Shown here: positions 1-6,276 of the stretch, piece by piece
Layout: the number at the start of each line of letters is the position of its first letter
Position numbering within the stretch: position 1 is the first letter of the stretch
Assembly (NCBI GenBank): GCA_937897005.1
Contig: CALCOQ010000022.1
Location: 1 to 7,246, forward strand
Length of the DNA: 7,246 bases
DNA from: an uncultured euryarchaeote
GTDB taxonomy: Archaea > Thermoplasmatota > Poseidoniia > Poseidoniales > Poseidoniaceae
Direction of reading: 5' to 3'
Translations under genes and position numbers: made by a program
Notes under the pieces: generated by a model
Databases searched by the model: none
What the model was told of the DNA's origin: nothing
What the model saw: the letters and a program-made list of their open reading frames with translations, nothing else

Positions 1-128
1 AAGTGACGTTGTAGTGATTAGCTACACACCCTGAGCAATTTCAAAACACCACAAGGGGTTGTCTATTCAGTGATATTCGAGAGGGGGCACCTTTGGAAAT
101 CATCATTCGCACATGAAGTGAAATTCGA

Positions 129-671
129 TTATTCTCGCTTAGAAAGGTTCGCATTGATTTGCTGAAGAATGTCCCTGATTTCAATAAGTACGCCATTGGA
201 CTGCGCCTCTTGGCCACCTGTACCCTGAGGGCTAGATATTTGAGAGATTGAATCGCGCTGCTTCATGACAATGTCACGGAACTGTGATGCAACGGATTTC
301 TTGAGTCCGTTTAGATGGAATGGTGTTGCACCTGCGGTTTCGATTGATATTTTGACAATTTTGCACATGTTGAGGAGTGGCCCCTCGTGTATGGATATGT
401 CAGTGAGTTTATCGAGCGGTATATTCTGTTGTGCCTTGAATATCCATCCCTTTCGTATTTTGATTCCACTTTTGGTCAAGGTCAAGGATGCATTTTCGAG
501 TTGCTTCATATGAACTATCCAGCCAAATGGTACCCAGAAAACCATTGCAAGAATTCCGACTACAGTACTGAGTAAAAGTAGGTTTATTATAATCCATAAG
601 TAGGGTATTAACCCTTTGCTAAACTCTGCTGAAGCCAAAATTTCGCTGTCGTCTCCAGTTAATATCGCCAT
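129..671 (-). CDS. Membrane-anchored PH-domain protein (DUF304 / bPH2 family)
   Basis: From the ATG at 671 the product is 180 residues. A hydrophobic stretch at about residues 21-53 could form one long or two short membrane helices. It is followed by a soluble domain (about 60-140) with the bacterial PH/DUF304 pattern: the IPLDKLTDISI segment, then HEGPLL, then ISIETAG and a trailing HLNGLKK helix. The tail is polar and Gln/Gly-rich and ends in a short amphipathic helix (LIEIRDILQQI). The YdbS/YdbT-like family has this arrangement; its biochemical role is poorly defined, though membrane association is expected. The frame stays open to an ATG at 779, but those 36 extra residues are not hydrophobic or family-like, so I chose 671. 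No strong Shine-Dalgarno is visible. Two sampled lines inside the gene average about 37% GC, clearly lower than the rest of the window. Confidence 0.8.
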   Translation of the reverse strand: MAILTGDDSEILASAEFSKGLIPYLWIIINLLLLSTVVGILAMVFWVPFGWIVHMKQLENASLTLTKSGIKIRKGWIFKAQQNIPLDKLTDISIHEGPLLNMCKIVKISIETAGATPFHLNGLKKSVASQFRDIVMKQRDSISQISSPQGTGGQEAQSNGVLIEIRDILQQINANLSKRE

Positions 672-885
672 ATGGTGCCCACAGTTTTCCCTTACATTAT
701 CATTTGGTATCGGAAATGATAATCTGAGTATGAAATAATCAAATGTGGATAGTTCGCAGGGGTCTATCCGAATACCCATGCGAATGAAATTGTTGTTTGG
801 ATGGGTTTTCAGTGAGTCATTCTAGTAGCTACTCATCTCACTAGTGGACGCTTGTGCCTCCGTCAAGATGTCTACTGATCAATGT
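672..885. other. Intergenic region with small palindromes and partial repeat copy
   Basis: No convincing gene lies here. It holds the upstream region of the PH-domain gene (AT-rich, a plausible promoter place), a perfect 10-bp palindrome AGTAGCTACT at 824-833 bracketed by the inverted pair AGTGAG (811-816) and CTCACT (837-842), and a partial copy of the intergenic repeat from 844. The PAQR gene stop follows at 886-888. The palindromes could form a hairpin at the 3' end of the PAQR transcript, but there is no obvious U-tract. Confidence 0.5.
844..864 (+). repeat. Intergenic repeat, partial copy A
   Basis: The 14 bases GTGGACGCTTGTGC at 844-857 are identical to 1644-1657 and are followed in both by a related CCGT-containing stretch (CTCCGTC here, AGCCGTT in copy B). 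Copy A lacks the second conserved block (GTGGATGTGAAC) seen in copies B and C. It lies just beyond the 3' end of the PAQR gene. It shows one end of a repeat family that recurs at gene borders only in the left third of the window. Confidence 0.6.
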
Positions 886-1629
886 TCACTCACTTTCAGT
901 TGCTTCTACTTTGGACAGTTGTATTGTCTGCTCGATGAAACGCCAGTGACACATTACTCCGATGATAATAGCGAAATGAAACATCTCATGTGGGCCAATC
1001 ACTCCTGGGATAATGATTGGTGACCTAAGGAATTCCGTAATCGCACCCACGCTGTAGGCGAGACCGCCATAAGCCAGAAGATGAATGGAGGCTAGACCAT
1101 GATCTCTGGCAATCAAGATACCTGAAAAGATACCTGCCCAACCCATGCCAAGGTAAAGTATGAGGCTGAACCATTCTGGAAAGCCATCGAAGAACACGGT
1201 CTTGAGGACGACGCCGTTAATGGCTGCAGCCCAGATGAACAATAGTATTCCCCATCGTTTCCAACCTTGAAAGAGCATCAGGTGAATCGGTGTGAAGGTG
1301 CCTGCAATCATCACCCAGATTGCAGCATGGTCAAGATGCTGTAATACGTAACGGCCAGAACCATCGTGGTCAAGAATATGGTAGACACCACTCATCGAGA
1401 ACATGAAGACGGTCCCGATGACAAATGTGATGAGGCCTACTCTGTAGAGAGTAGGACCGTGGAACTGGATACAGAGTCGTATTCCCAAAACAAGGGCAAC
1501 CCCTCCTCCAATAAGGTGTGTCCAACTACTCACTGGATCGGCGAATCCTAGAATTGAATAGAGGAATAAATCAGTTTGCCCCATCTGGTCATCCGAGCAG
1601 ACCTTGAGATTCATTCTTTTCCCTGACAT
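886..1629 (-). CDS. PAQR / hemolysin III family integral membrane protein
   Basis: The 247-residue product has about seven hydrophobic segments and the three PAQR signature motifs: Ser80 with His84 (SGVYH), Asp100-His101 within HLDHAAIWVMIAGTFTPI, and His214 with His218 in GPHEMFH. In the PAQR superfamily these residues bind a zinc ion inside the membrane, and some members (adiponectin receptors) act as ceramidases. Bacterial hemolysin-III/YqfA/TrhA members affect membrane lipid state, so a membrane-lipid role is more likely than real hemolysis. Length fits the family. The start is either the ATG at 1629 or the one at 1614, which has a slightly better purine-rich AGGG six bases upstream. The gene is divergent from the choline-kinase-like gene; sampled GC is about 49%. 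Confidence 0.9.
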   Translation of the reverse strand: MSGKRMNLKVCSDDQMGQTDLFLYSILGFADPVSSWTHLIGGGVALVLGIRLCIQFHGPTLYRVGLITFVIGTVFMFSMSGVYHILDHDGSGRYVLQHLDHAAIWVMIAGTFTPIHLMLFQGWKRWGILLFIWAAAINGVVLKTVFFDGFPEWFSLILYLGMGWAGIFSGILIARDHGLASIHLLAYGGLAYSVGAITEFLRSPIIIPGVIGPHEMFHFAIIIGVMCHWRFIEQTIQLSKVEATESE

Positions 1630-1643
1630 TACCTGATTGCGCT

Positions 1644-1698
1644 GTGGACGCTTGTGCAGCCGTTGGAGTCTCCCGGGTGGATGTGAACGCTTGCGTCC
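1644..1698 (+). repeat. Intergenic repeat, full copy B
   Basis: This copy joins both conserved blocks: GTGGACGCTTGTGC (shared exactly with copy A) and, in 1653-1688, a 36-base core matching copy C at 30 of 36 positions, ending in the invariant GTGGATGTGAAC. GGACGC at 1646-1651 and GCGTCC at 1693-1698 are exact inverted repeats at its two edges, so the element could fold as a long hairpin. It begins 15 bases upstream of the PAQR start and ends 74 bases before the kinase start. Confidence 0.7.
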
Positions 1699-1716
1699 AA
1701 GCAGCGCCTGTGTAAT

Positions 1717-1731
1717 GATATTCGGAATATC
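1717..1731. promoter_or_regulatory. Perfect palindrome, possible operator
   Basis: GATATTC, one central G, then GAATATC: a perfect 7-bp inverted repeat, 41 bases upstream of the kinase GTG start. Its length and symmetry suit a dimeric DNA-binding regulator. It is a single site with no second copy in the window, and the regulator is unknown. Confidence 0.35.
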
Positions 1732-1772
1732 TAAGCAGAAACCCTCAAATTACCCGAGTAATAACTCGCTTC

Positions 1773-2600
1773 GTGGGAGAAGCACCCAGAAGGAAAGCCG
1801 GCCGTGTTATCGGTGAAAATTACCTCTACAAGGGTGAAGAACGAATCTGGAAGGGTAGAAGCCGCGCCCTCACGTCGGCGCTTAGAGACCTTGGATGGAA
1901 CATCGCGGCACCCCTGCACATTGAACCCTGTCAGTTTGGACTCAGCAATCGCAACTACAAGATTTTCTGCGGCGACCATGGTCCACTCCTTCTGAGGATA
2001 TTTGGGCCGACCGTCGGCGATTCCAACCCGAATGAGAGGCACATTCAGGACTGTGGGTTCGGAGCACCGGTGGTGCAACGGCTCGACTGGGGTCGGCTTG
2101 AGACGTGGTTACAGGGCCGAGCGATGCGGCGCGAAGATTGCGACAACAGCCAGATGTTGACAGCGCTAGCCAATGAATTGCGCCGCCTGCATATGGTGGC
2201 TGGCCGGAACCACAACGATCTGAACTTCACCAATGTTCTGGTATGCGACAGTGTTGACCCACCCACCACTCACCTTCTCGACTTCGAATATGCCGGTCCA
2301 CTTGATCCACCCTTCGACGTCGCTAACTTCTTCTGCGAGTGGATGTATGATTACGAATCGCCCCGGTGGTTTGAGCCAGATTCGACGCGGTTCCCGTCCG
2401 ACGCTCAGGCTCGCTCCTTCATCGCACAGTATTTGGGAATCACCGATTATTCCGACGGCGAGGTGTCAGCCTTTCTGAAGGAGGTCCAAGCGCGGATTCC
2501 GTACGTGCACACATTCTGGATAGACTGGGCCAGGAAGAATTTTTCAGACCGAGATGAGTACGTGCAATACGCTGAGCTGCGGCAAATCCTCGTGGATTGA
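1773..2600 (+). CDS. Choline/ethanolamine-kinase-like phosphotransferase, compact form
   Basis: The 275-residue product carries the choline/ethanolamine kinase (APH-like fold) motifs in order: GLSNRNYKI (56-64), the ATP-site strand LLLRIFG with Arg75, LETWLQGR (109-116), the Brenner-type loop HNDLNFTN (147-154; Asp149 as catalytic base, Asn154 as metal ligand), and the metal-binding DFEYAG (Asp170) followed by FDVANFFCEWMYDYE (181-195). This last stretch closely follows eukaryotic choline/ethanolamine kinases. Such enzymes phosphorylate choline or ethanolamine with ATP in the cytoplasm, the first step of the CDP-choline/CDP-ethanolamine route, or prepare head groups for surface decoration. 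Odd points: only about seven residues separate the LRRLH helix from HNDL, where eukaryotic enzymes have roughly 60; the start is a GTG with no Shine-Dalgarno and no in-frame ATG before residue 118; sampled GC is about 58%, above its neighbours. The substrate cannot be told from sequence. Confidence 0.85.
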   Translation: MGEAPRRKAGRVIGENYLYKGEERIWKGRSRALTSALRDLGWNIAAPLHIEPCQFGLSNRNYKIFCGDHGPLLLRIFGPTVGDSNPNERHIQDCGFGAPVVQRLDWGRLETWLQGRAMRREDCDNSQMLTALANELRRLHMVAGRNHNDLNFTNVLVCDSVDPPTTHLLDFEYAGPLDPPFDVANFFCEWMYDYESPRWFEPDSTRFPSDAQARSFIAQYLGITDYSDGEVSAFLKEVQARIPYVHTFWIDWARKNFSDRDEYVQYAELRQILVD

Positions 2601-2613
2601 GACACTCTGTGTC
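2601..2613 (+). terminator. Small hairpin directly after the kinase stop
   Basis: GACAC, a TCT loop, then GTGTC: a perfect 5-bp stem starting on the base after the kinase TGA. It lies between the convergent kinase and thioredoxin genes. There is no downstream T-run, so termination activity is only a guess. Confidence 0.3.
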
Positions 2614-2619
2614 CAACCC

Positions 2620-2655
2620 TGTGCATCCGTCGGATTTTCCTGAGTGGATGTGAAC
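2620..2655 (+). repeat. Intergenic repeat, copy C
   Basis: The 36-base core matches copy B (1653-1688) at 30 of 36 positions, with TGTGCA at one end and the invariant GTGGATGTGAAC at the other. The differences are scattered single changes, so this is an old, diverged repeat. The copy can fold: TGTGCATCC (2620-2628) can pair with GGATG plus CACA (2646-2658) across a four-base bulge, and ATCCGTCGGAT (2625-2635) is itself a palindrome. It fills most of the 60-base gap between the kinase and thioredoxin stops. Confidence 0.7.
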
Positions 2656-2660
2656 ACAAT

Positions 2661-2981
2661 TCAGTCCATGTGACTGGAAAGCCACTGGCTCATTGCCCCT
2701 GCATTCATTGCACCCGTGCGCTGCTCCACTTTCTCACCATCATGGTAGAGAATGAGATTGGGGATTCCTCGAACTCCGAGTTTTGCTGCATTCATACTGT
2801 CAGTGTCAGTATTGACCTTGGCGATGAATAGATTCTCTCTTTCATTTCCCAGTGTTTCCAAGACTGGACCGATCATCTTGCAAGGCCCACACCATGGAGC
2901 CCAGAAATCCACCAGAACCCATTCATTGTCGCTTACCACTCCATCATATTCTGCATCTGAAACTGCTACTGGTGCTGCCAT
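2661..2981 (-). CDS. trxA: Thioredoxin
   Basis: A single thioredoxin fold of 106 residues, the usual length for a free cytosolic thioredoxin. The active site WAPWCGPCKM puts the redox cysteines at 31 and 34, the buried Asp is at 25 (LVDFW), and the cis-proline is Pro74 in RGIPN. The TDTD/AAKLGVRGIP stretch and C-terminal helix are also typical. It would reduce protein disulfides, fed by a thioredoxin reductase not present here. There is no signal peptide. The ATG at 2981 is the only sensible start, with at best a weak AGGCG upstream. It stands alone, convergent with the kinase and divergent from the epimerase operon. Confidence 0.96.
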   Translation of the reverse strand: MAAPVAVSDAEYDGVVSDNEWVLVDFWAPWCGPCKMIGPVLETLGNERENLFIAKVNTDTDSMNAAKLGVRGIPNLILYHDGEKVEQRTGAMNAGAMSQWLSSHMD

Positions 2982-3107
2982 GTTATTCGCCTGTTTCTAG
3001 CGCTTCAACGGAGGCATTTCAACTCTTGCTCCATGAAATTCAATATTCCATTCCGTCAGTAAGCACTATGAGCGCAGGGCGAAGGCAAGAAAACAAGAGG
3101 AGAGAAG
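2982..3107. promoter_or_regulatory. Divergent promoter region between thioredoxin and epimerase
   Basis: A 126-base non-coding gap that must hold the promoters for thioredoxin (minus) and the epimerase-glycosyltransferase operon (plus). The only AT-rich patch, around AAATTCAATATTCC (3036-3049), is the best TATA-like candidate for an archaeal promoter and could serve either direction. No clear operator or hairpin is visible. Confidence 0.35.
3097..3102 (+). promoter_or_regulatory. Ribosome binding site of the epimerase gene
   Basis: GAGGAG, five bases before the ATG at 3108, is the strongest Shine-Dalgarno in the window and fixes the epimerase start. Confidence 0.75.
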
Positions 3108-3779
3108 ATGATCATCGCTCCCAGTATCCTGACCGCAGACCTTGCTGGGCTTGCTGCGGCATGCCAAGAGGCTGTAGATGCAGGACTTGATTGGCTGCAT
3201 CTTGATGTGATGGATGGGAATTTCGTTCCGAATCTGACCTTTGGACCACCGGTCATCAAGGCCCTGCGTTCTGCACTTGGAGATGGACCGACCTTCGATG
3301 CTCATCTGATGATAGACAATGCGGAAGAATCTTGGGAACAATATGTTGACGCTGGTTGTGACCACCTCTCAGTACACGTCGAGGCGGTTTCTCATCTACA
3401 CAGGTTACTGACCGCTATCCGTGCACGGGGATGTGGGGCAGGTGTGGTGTTGAATCCTGCCACCTCAGTAGAAGCAGCACTTGAGGTGTTGCCAGAATGT
3501 GACATGGTGCTGGTGATGAGTGTCAATCCCGGCTTTGGTGGGCAGTCGTTCATCCCAACCGTTGAAGCAAAGATTCGACGTCTGCGAGAAGCGATTGATG
3601 CTCAAGTTGCTGCCGGAGGGCGTCCGGTACAGTTACAGATTGACGGGGGCGTCAAATCACATAACATCGCCATGCTCAGTGAATGGGGAGTCACCAATGC
3701 AGTGGTAGGCTCAGGTTTGTTCAATGACCAAGCCACTGTGGCAGACAATCTGGCAACAATCAACTCAGTCCTGCAATGA
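3108..3779 (+). CDS. rpe: Ribulose-phosphate 3-epimerase
   Basis: The 223-residue product is a complete (beta/alpha)8 barrel of the family's normal length. It interconverts D-ribulose 5-phosphate and D-xylulose 5-phosphate in the cytoplasmic pentose phosphate pathway. Visible signatures: APSILTADL near the N-terminus, HLDVMDGNFVPN with metal ligands His31 and Asp33, FDAHLMI with His66, the catalytic-loop motif MSVNPGFGGQ (137-146), IDGGV with Asp179, and the phosphate-binding VVGSGLF (199-205). All metal ligands and the catalytic aspartates are in place. It is the first gene of an operon with the glycosyltransferase 9 bases downstream; whether the pairing is functional or just compaction is unclear. 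Confidence 0.97.
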   Translation: MIIAPSILTADLAGLAAACQEAVDAGLDWLHLDVMDGNFVPNLTFGPPVIKALRSALGDGPTFDAHLMIDNAEESWEQYVDAGCDHLSVHVEAVSHLHRLLTAIRARGCGAGVVLNPATSVEAALEVLPECDMVLVMSVNPGFGGQSFIPTVEAKIRRLREAIDAQVAAGGRPVQLQIDGGVKSHNIAMLSEWGVTNAVVGSGLFNDQATVADNLATINSVLQ

Positions 3780-3783
3780 GGTG
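3778..3783 (+). promoter_or_regulatory. Ribosome binding site of the glycosyltransferase gene
   Basis: GAGGTG begins inside the epimerase TGA stop codon and ends five bases before the ATG at 3789. It supports that start and suggests coupled translation of the two genes. Confidence 0.65.
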
Positions 3784-3788
3784 TTCAA

Positions 3789-4856
3789 ATGTCTCACAGG
3801 ATACTCCTGTTGAGCCTGCTGCACCCTCTTCCCGATAATCCTGCAAGAGGAACATTCGTTGCTGACCGAGTCAGGTTGCTGCGTTCGATGGGACATGATG
3901 TCAAGGTGGTGAACACCCTTCCACGTATGCTGCGAATGCATGAGCAGCGACGTTCGACCATGCAGGGTGTTGCCAAAGCGCCTCGTACCTTCAGTTTCGA
4001 GAACCATGAGATATTGAGCGTTAGACATACGGCTTTTCCAGACAACCCTCTCCCTCGTTGGACTGCTACATCGATCAAGAGACGGGCTCGAAGAATCGAG
4101 AAATGGCTCGGTGAATGGCGACCTGAACTGATCAGTTCTCACACCATCTGGCCAACGGCAGAATTAGCACGCGTTCTTTCTGAGCGGTGGAAGATTCCGT
4201 GGGTTGCAACCGTTCACGGACACGACTTCGATGTTGGCCTGGCTGCAAATCAAGGAAATAGAATCCGAAGACTCTGCCAATCCGCAGATGCGCTGGTGGT
4301 GGTCAGTGAACGTCTGGATGGAGTCATCGATGGTTCAGAGATCATTCCCTGTCACCTTGAGGTACCTGATTCTGCTCGCCAGAAAGTGGAAAAATGGCAT
4401 GGACGATGGAGAAGAGGTGAGTTGGAGATATTGTTTCCAGCCAATTCCAGACGCCCTGAGAAGAATCACATTCTGGCTCTGGATACTGGCCGAGAGTTGG
4501 AGGCCAGAGGATGGAGAGTGAAAATAGGGGATCTACCCAATGTTCCAAGGGATGTGGTACACGATAGGATGAGAGCCTGTGACATCGCCCTTGTCACCAG
4601 CCTGCGTGAAAGCGGACCCATGGTGGCCAGAGAAGCCGTCGCATGTGGCCTGCCTGTTGTCTCGGTGGATGTTGGAGACCTCGCAACCTGGTTGCCAGAC
4701 AGATGTATTGCAAAGGATACTCCAGAAGCACTGGCAGATGCGGTAGAAACAATCCTTGAGGGAGAGGTGAGTGACCTGTACGTTCCAGAGAAATTCGAAG
4801 CGGAGGTTGTGGGCAAGCAACTCGAGGATTTGTTCACTCGGCTTCTAGCGAGGTAG
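3789..4856 (+). CDS. GT4-family (GT-B fold) glycosyltransferase
   Basis: The 355-residue product has the two-domain GT-B layout. The N-terminal domain opens with HPLPDNPARGTFVADRV and GHDVKVVN, as in many GT4 enzymes, and has VHGHDFD at 142-148. The C-terminal domain shows the sugar-nucleotide site: RRPEKNH (221-227, Lys225) and the EX7E motif with Glu274 and Glu282 in ESGPMVARE, followed by ACGLPVVSVDVGDLATWL. The family retains the configuration of the donor sugar and typically builds surface polysaccharide, glycolipid or protein-linked glycan at the cytoplasmic membrane face. No transmembrane segment is seen. It shares an operon with the epimerase and overlaps tail-to-tail with a flippase gene. 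Donor and acceptor cannot be inferred. Confidence 0.92.
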   Translation: MSHRILLLSLLHPLPDNPARGTFVADRVRLLRSMGHDVKVVNTLPRMLRMHEQRRSTMQGVAKAPRTFSFENHEILSVRHTAFPDNPLPRWTATSIKRRARRIEKWLGEWRPELISSHTIWPTAELARVLSERWKIPWVATVHGHDFDVGLAANQGNRIRRLCQSADALVVVSERLDGVIDGSEIIPCHLEVPDSARQKVEKWHGRWRRGELEILFPANSRRPEKNHILALDTGRELEARGWRVKIGDLPNVPRDVVHDRMRACDIALVTSLRESGPMVAREAVACGLPVVSVDVGDLATWLPDRCIAKDTPEALADAVETILEGEVSDLYVPEKFEAEVVGKQLEDLFTRLLAR

Positions 4857-6276
4857 GCCCCCATGGCCATGCAGTATACCATGGGGTGAAACTCAGAATC
4901 AGTCCGACCAATAGACAAGGTATCAGCGGTAGATTTTCAGAAATGCCGAGATATGGGATAAACACGGCTAGGAAGATTCCTAGGACATTGAACAACCAAG
5001 GAGAGATTCCTCCATCCAATCCAGTTCTGGAATGAAAGATGGATGCGGCCAACAATGCCAGAGATGCGATGATGCTGGAGAACACCGCCCCCATCAATCC
5101 CCATGCAGGTATCGTCAACACTGCTGCCAGAACCGCTACTCCTGCTGCTTCAGCCAACATCAGCGTGAACATCCACGGTCGCTCGCCAGCACAGACCTCG
5201 ACATAGGTTGGAGCTGCCAACATGGTGAAGGCCCAACCTGTCAACAACAACAGGAAAATCTCGAATGCACTCATCCCAAGGCTGCCATCATTGTATTGTT
5301 CTGGAAATGCCATCGGTAGGAGTAGCCATACGATAATGGCCCCAAGAATCAATCCAGGAGGAATCAGAAGGTTACTCAATCGTCTAGCCCTTCTGACCTC
5401 TGCCAGAGTCTTGTCCATTTCATTGCGTGCATCACCAAGGATGGGGAGGAAAGCAGCGCGCAGCGCTTGAGGCAGAGACAAACCAGCAAGATATGCAATG
5501 TACGCAATGTGGAACAGAGCTGCACTCGAATATGAATCCCAAACAGCCAGGAACACCTTTTCCATTCGTCCGATCAAAGGTAGTATTCCGAGAGTCACTG
5601 CGAATGGTAGGGCTGAAATCAACAACTCACGAGGTGAAAGAAGAATATTCTCACCATCATCATTCAAGGCTCCTTTCGATACCCTCTCCCCATGCCAGAT
5701 GGCCCATGCCAGACTGCAACATACTCCGATGAGGAAAGCAAGAGCATAGAGTGAAGGATCCGATACTCCATTCCACAGAAGCAGGGCGTACCCAGAAGTG
5801 ACCACTATTCTTTCTATGACTTTCACCAAGGCTTCCTGTCTAGCCTCCCCCAATGCTCTGAGCACACTCCTATGGGCATAGGTGAAGATGTGAACGATAG
5901 GGATGATGGCGCAACAGAGTAACAGCATCATTGGAATATCTGGCCAGATGAGAATTCCAGACAATATACCAACAGGGAGGAAGATGGCAGCGATGACCGC
6001 TTGAATCTTCAGAGTCCGATGCACCAATGCTCTACCTTGCCCGCGGGATCTGGGAACATCTCTGGTGATGATGGTTGGCAATCCCGCATCGACAAGCATG
6101 AACATCAGAGCAAAAGCGTCGATGAGAACGACGAGCAATCCATAATCCTCAGTCAATAGAGCATGGGTCAGGATCACTTGGCCGATGAGGCCGCCAGTTA
6201 TCGATAACAGGTCAGCAGCGGTCAGCCAAGTGGTATCCCGAATCAGTTCAGGACGTCTGCCTTCGGCTTCCGCCAT
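4834..6276 (-). CDS. Polysaccharide / lipid-linked oligosaccharide flippase-like protein (MOP superfamily)
   Basis: From the ATG at 6276 the product is 480 residues, normal for Wzx-like polysaccharide transporters, with about 12-14 hydrophobic segments across its length. Family-like pieces include the N-terminal LTAADLLSITGGLIGQVILTH helix region, DAGLPTIITRDVPR (63-76), RSVLRALGEARQEALVKV (136-153) and a central helix pair around 217-235. Such proteins move lipid-linked sugars to the outer membrane face. The frame is open to an ATG at 6501, but those 75 extra codons lie antisense to BolA and have no membrane character, so I take 6276, which leaves a 61-base divergent gap before BolA. The last 23 bases overlap the glycosyltransferase end, which suggests related jobs in surface glycan assembly. 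Confidence 0.87.
   Translation of the reverse strand: MAEAEGRRPELIRDTTWLTAADLLSITGGLIGQVILTHALLTEDYGLLVVLIDAFALMFMLVDAGLPTIITRDVPRSRGQGRALVHRTLKIQAVIAAIFLPVGILSGILIWPDIPMMLLLCCAIIPIVHIFTYAHRSVLRALGEARQEALVKVIERIVVTSGYALLLWNGVSDPSLYALAFLIGVCCSLAWAIWHGERVSKGALNDDGENILLSPRELLISALPFAVTLGILPLIGRMEKVFLAVWDSYSSAALFHIAYIAYLAGLSLPQALRAAFLPILGDARNEMDKTLAEVRRARRLSNLLIPPGLILGAIIVWLLLPMAFPEQYNDGSLGMSAFEIFLLLLTGWAFTMLAAPTYVEVCAGERPWMFTLMLAEAAGVAVLAAVLTIPAWGLMGAVFSSIIASLALLAASIFHSRTGLDGGISPWLFNVLGIFLAVFIPYLGISENLPLIPCLLVGLILSFTPWYTAWPWGPTSLEAE
4859..4886. terminator. Hairpin at the convergent gene ends
   Basis: CCCCATGG (4859-4866) and CCATGGGG (4879-4886) form a perfect 8-bp stem around a 12-base loop, three bases after the glycosyltransferase stop and within the last codons of the flippase. 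Its place suits a bidirectional 3'-end structure, but no T-run follows on the plus strand and the sequence also encodes a Trp/Pro-rich flippase tail. Confidence 0.35.

Larger units (their letters stand above)
1630..1772. promoter_or_regulatory. Divergent upstream region of PAQR and kinase genes
   Basis: These 143 bases separate two divergently read genes and should hold both promoters. They contain the most complete copy of the intergenic repeat (1644-1698), a small stem GCTTG/CAAGC (1689-1702), and a perfect 7+1+7 palindrome (1717-1731). I see no bacterial -35/-10 pair of convincing spacing and no clear Shine-Dalgarno before either start. AT-rich stretches near 1711-1730 and 1747-1752 are possible archaeal TATA sites but weak. 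Confidence 0.4.

Noticed and set aside
2..34. Possible C-terminal end of a plus-strand gene entering the window (ten codons then TGA)
   Set aside because: Ten open codons occur by chance more often than not; nothing recognisable in them. The region 1-128 shows no supportable gene.
672..779. Longer N-terminus of the PH-domain protein, from an ATG at 779
   Set aside because: The 36 extra residues have no family similarity or membrane character and the DNA looks intergenic; ATG 671 places the hydrophobic segment near the N-terminus as expected.
1731..2078. Minus-strand frame of 115 codons across the kinase 5' half
   Set aside because: It is a shadow of the kinase gene, whose plus-strand product has clear family motifs; the antisense product has none.
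844..2655. Integron attC sites flanking the PAQR and kinase genes
   Set aside because: The repeats lack GTTRRRY/RYYYAAC core boxes, the copies are not consistently at gene 3' ends in gene orientation, and no integrase is present in the window.
844..2655. CRISPR array
   Set aside because: Only three diverged copies spaced by whole genes; no regular spacers.
4466..4918. Minus-strand frame of 150 codons over the end of the glycosyltransferase
   Set aside because: Low-complexity Ser/Thr/Arg-rich product antisense to the EX7E region of the glycosyltransferase.
5886..5896. Further copy of the repeat (GATGTGAAC) inside the flippase
   Set aside because: Only about nine to ten bases match and the site is coding; expected by chance.
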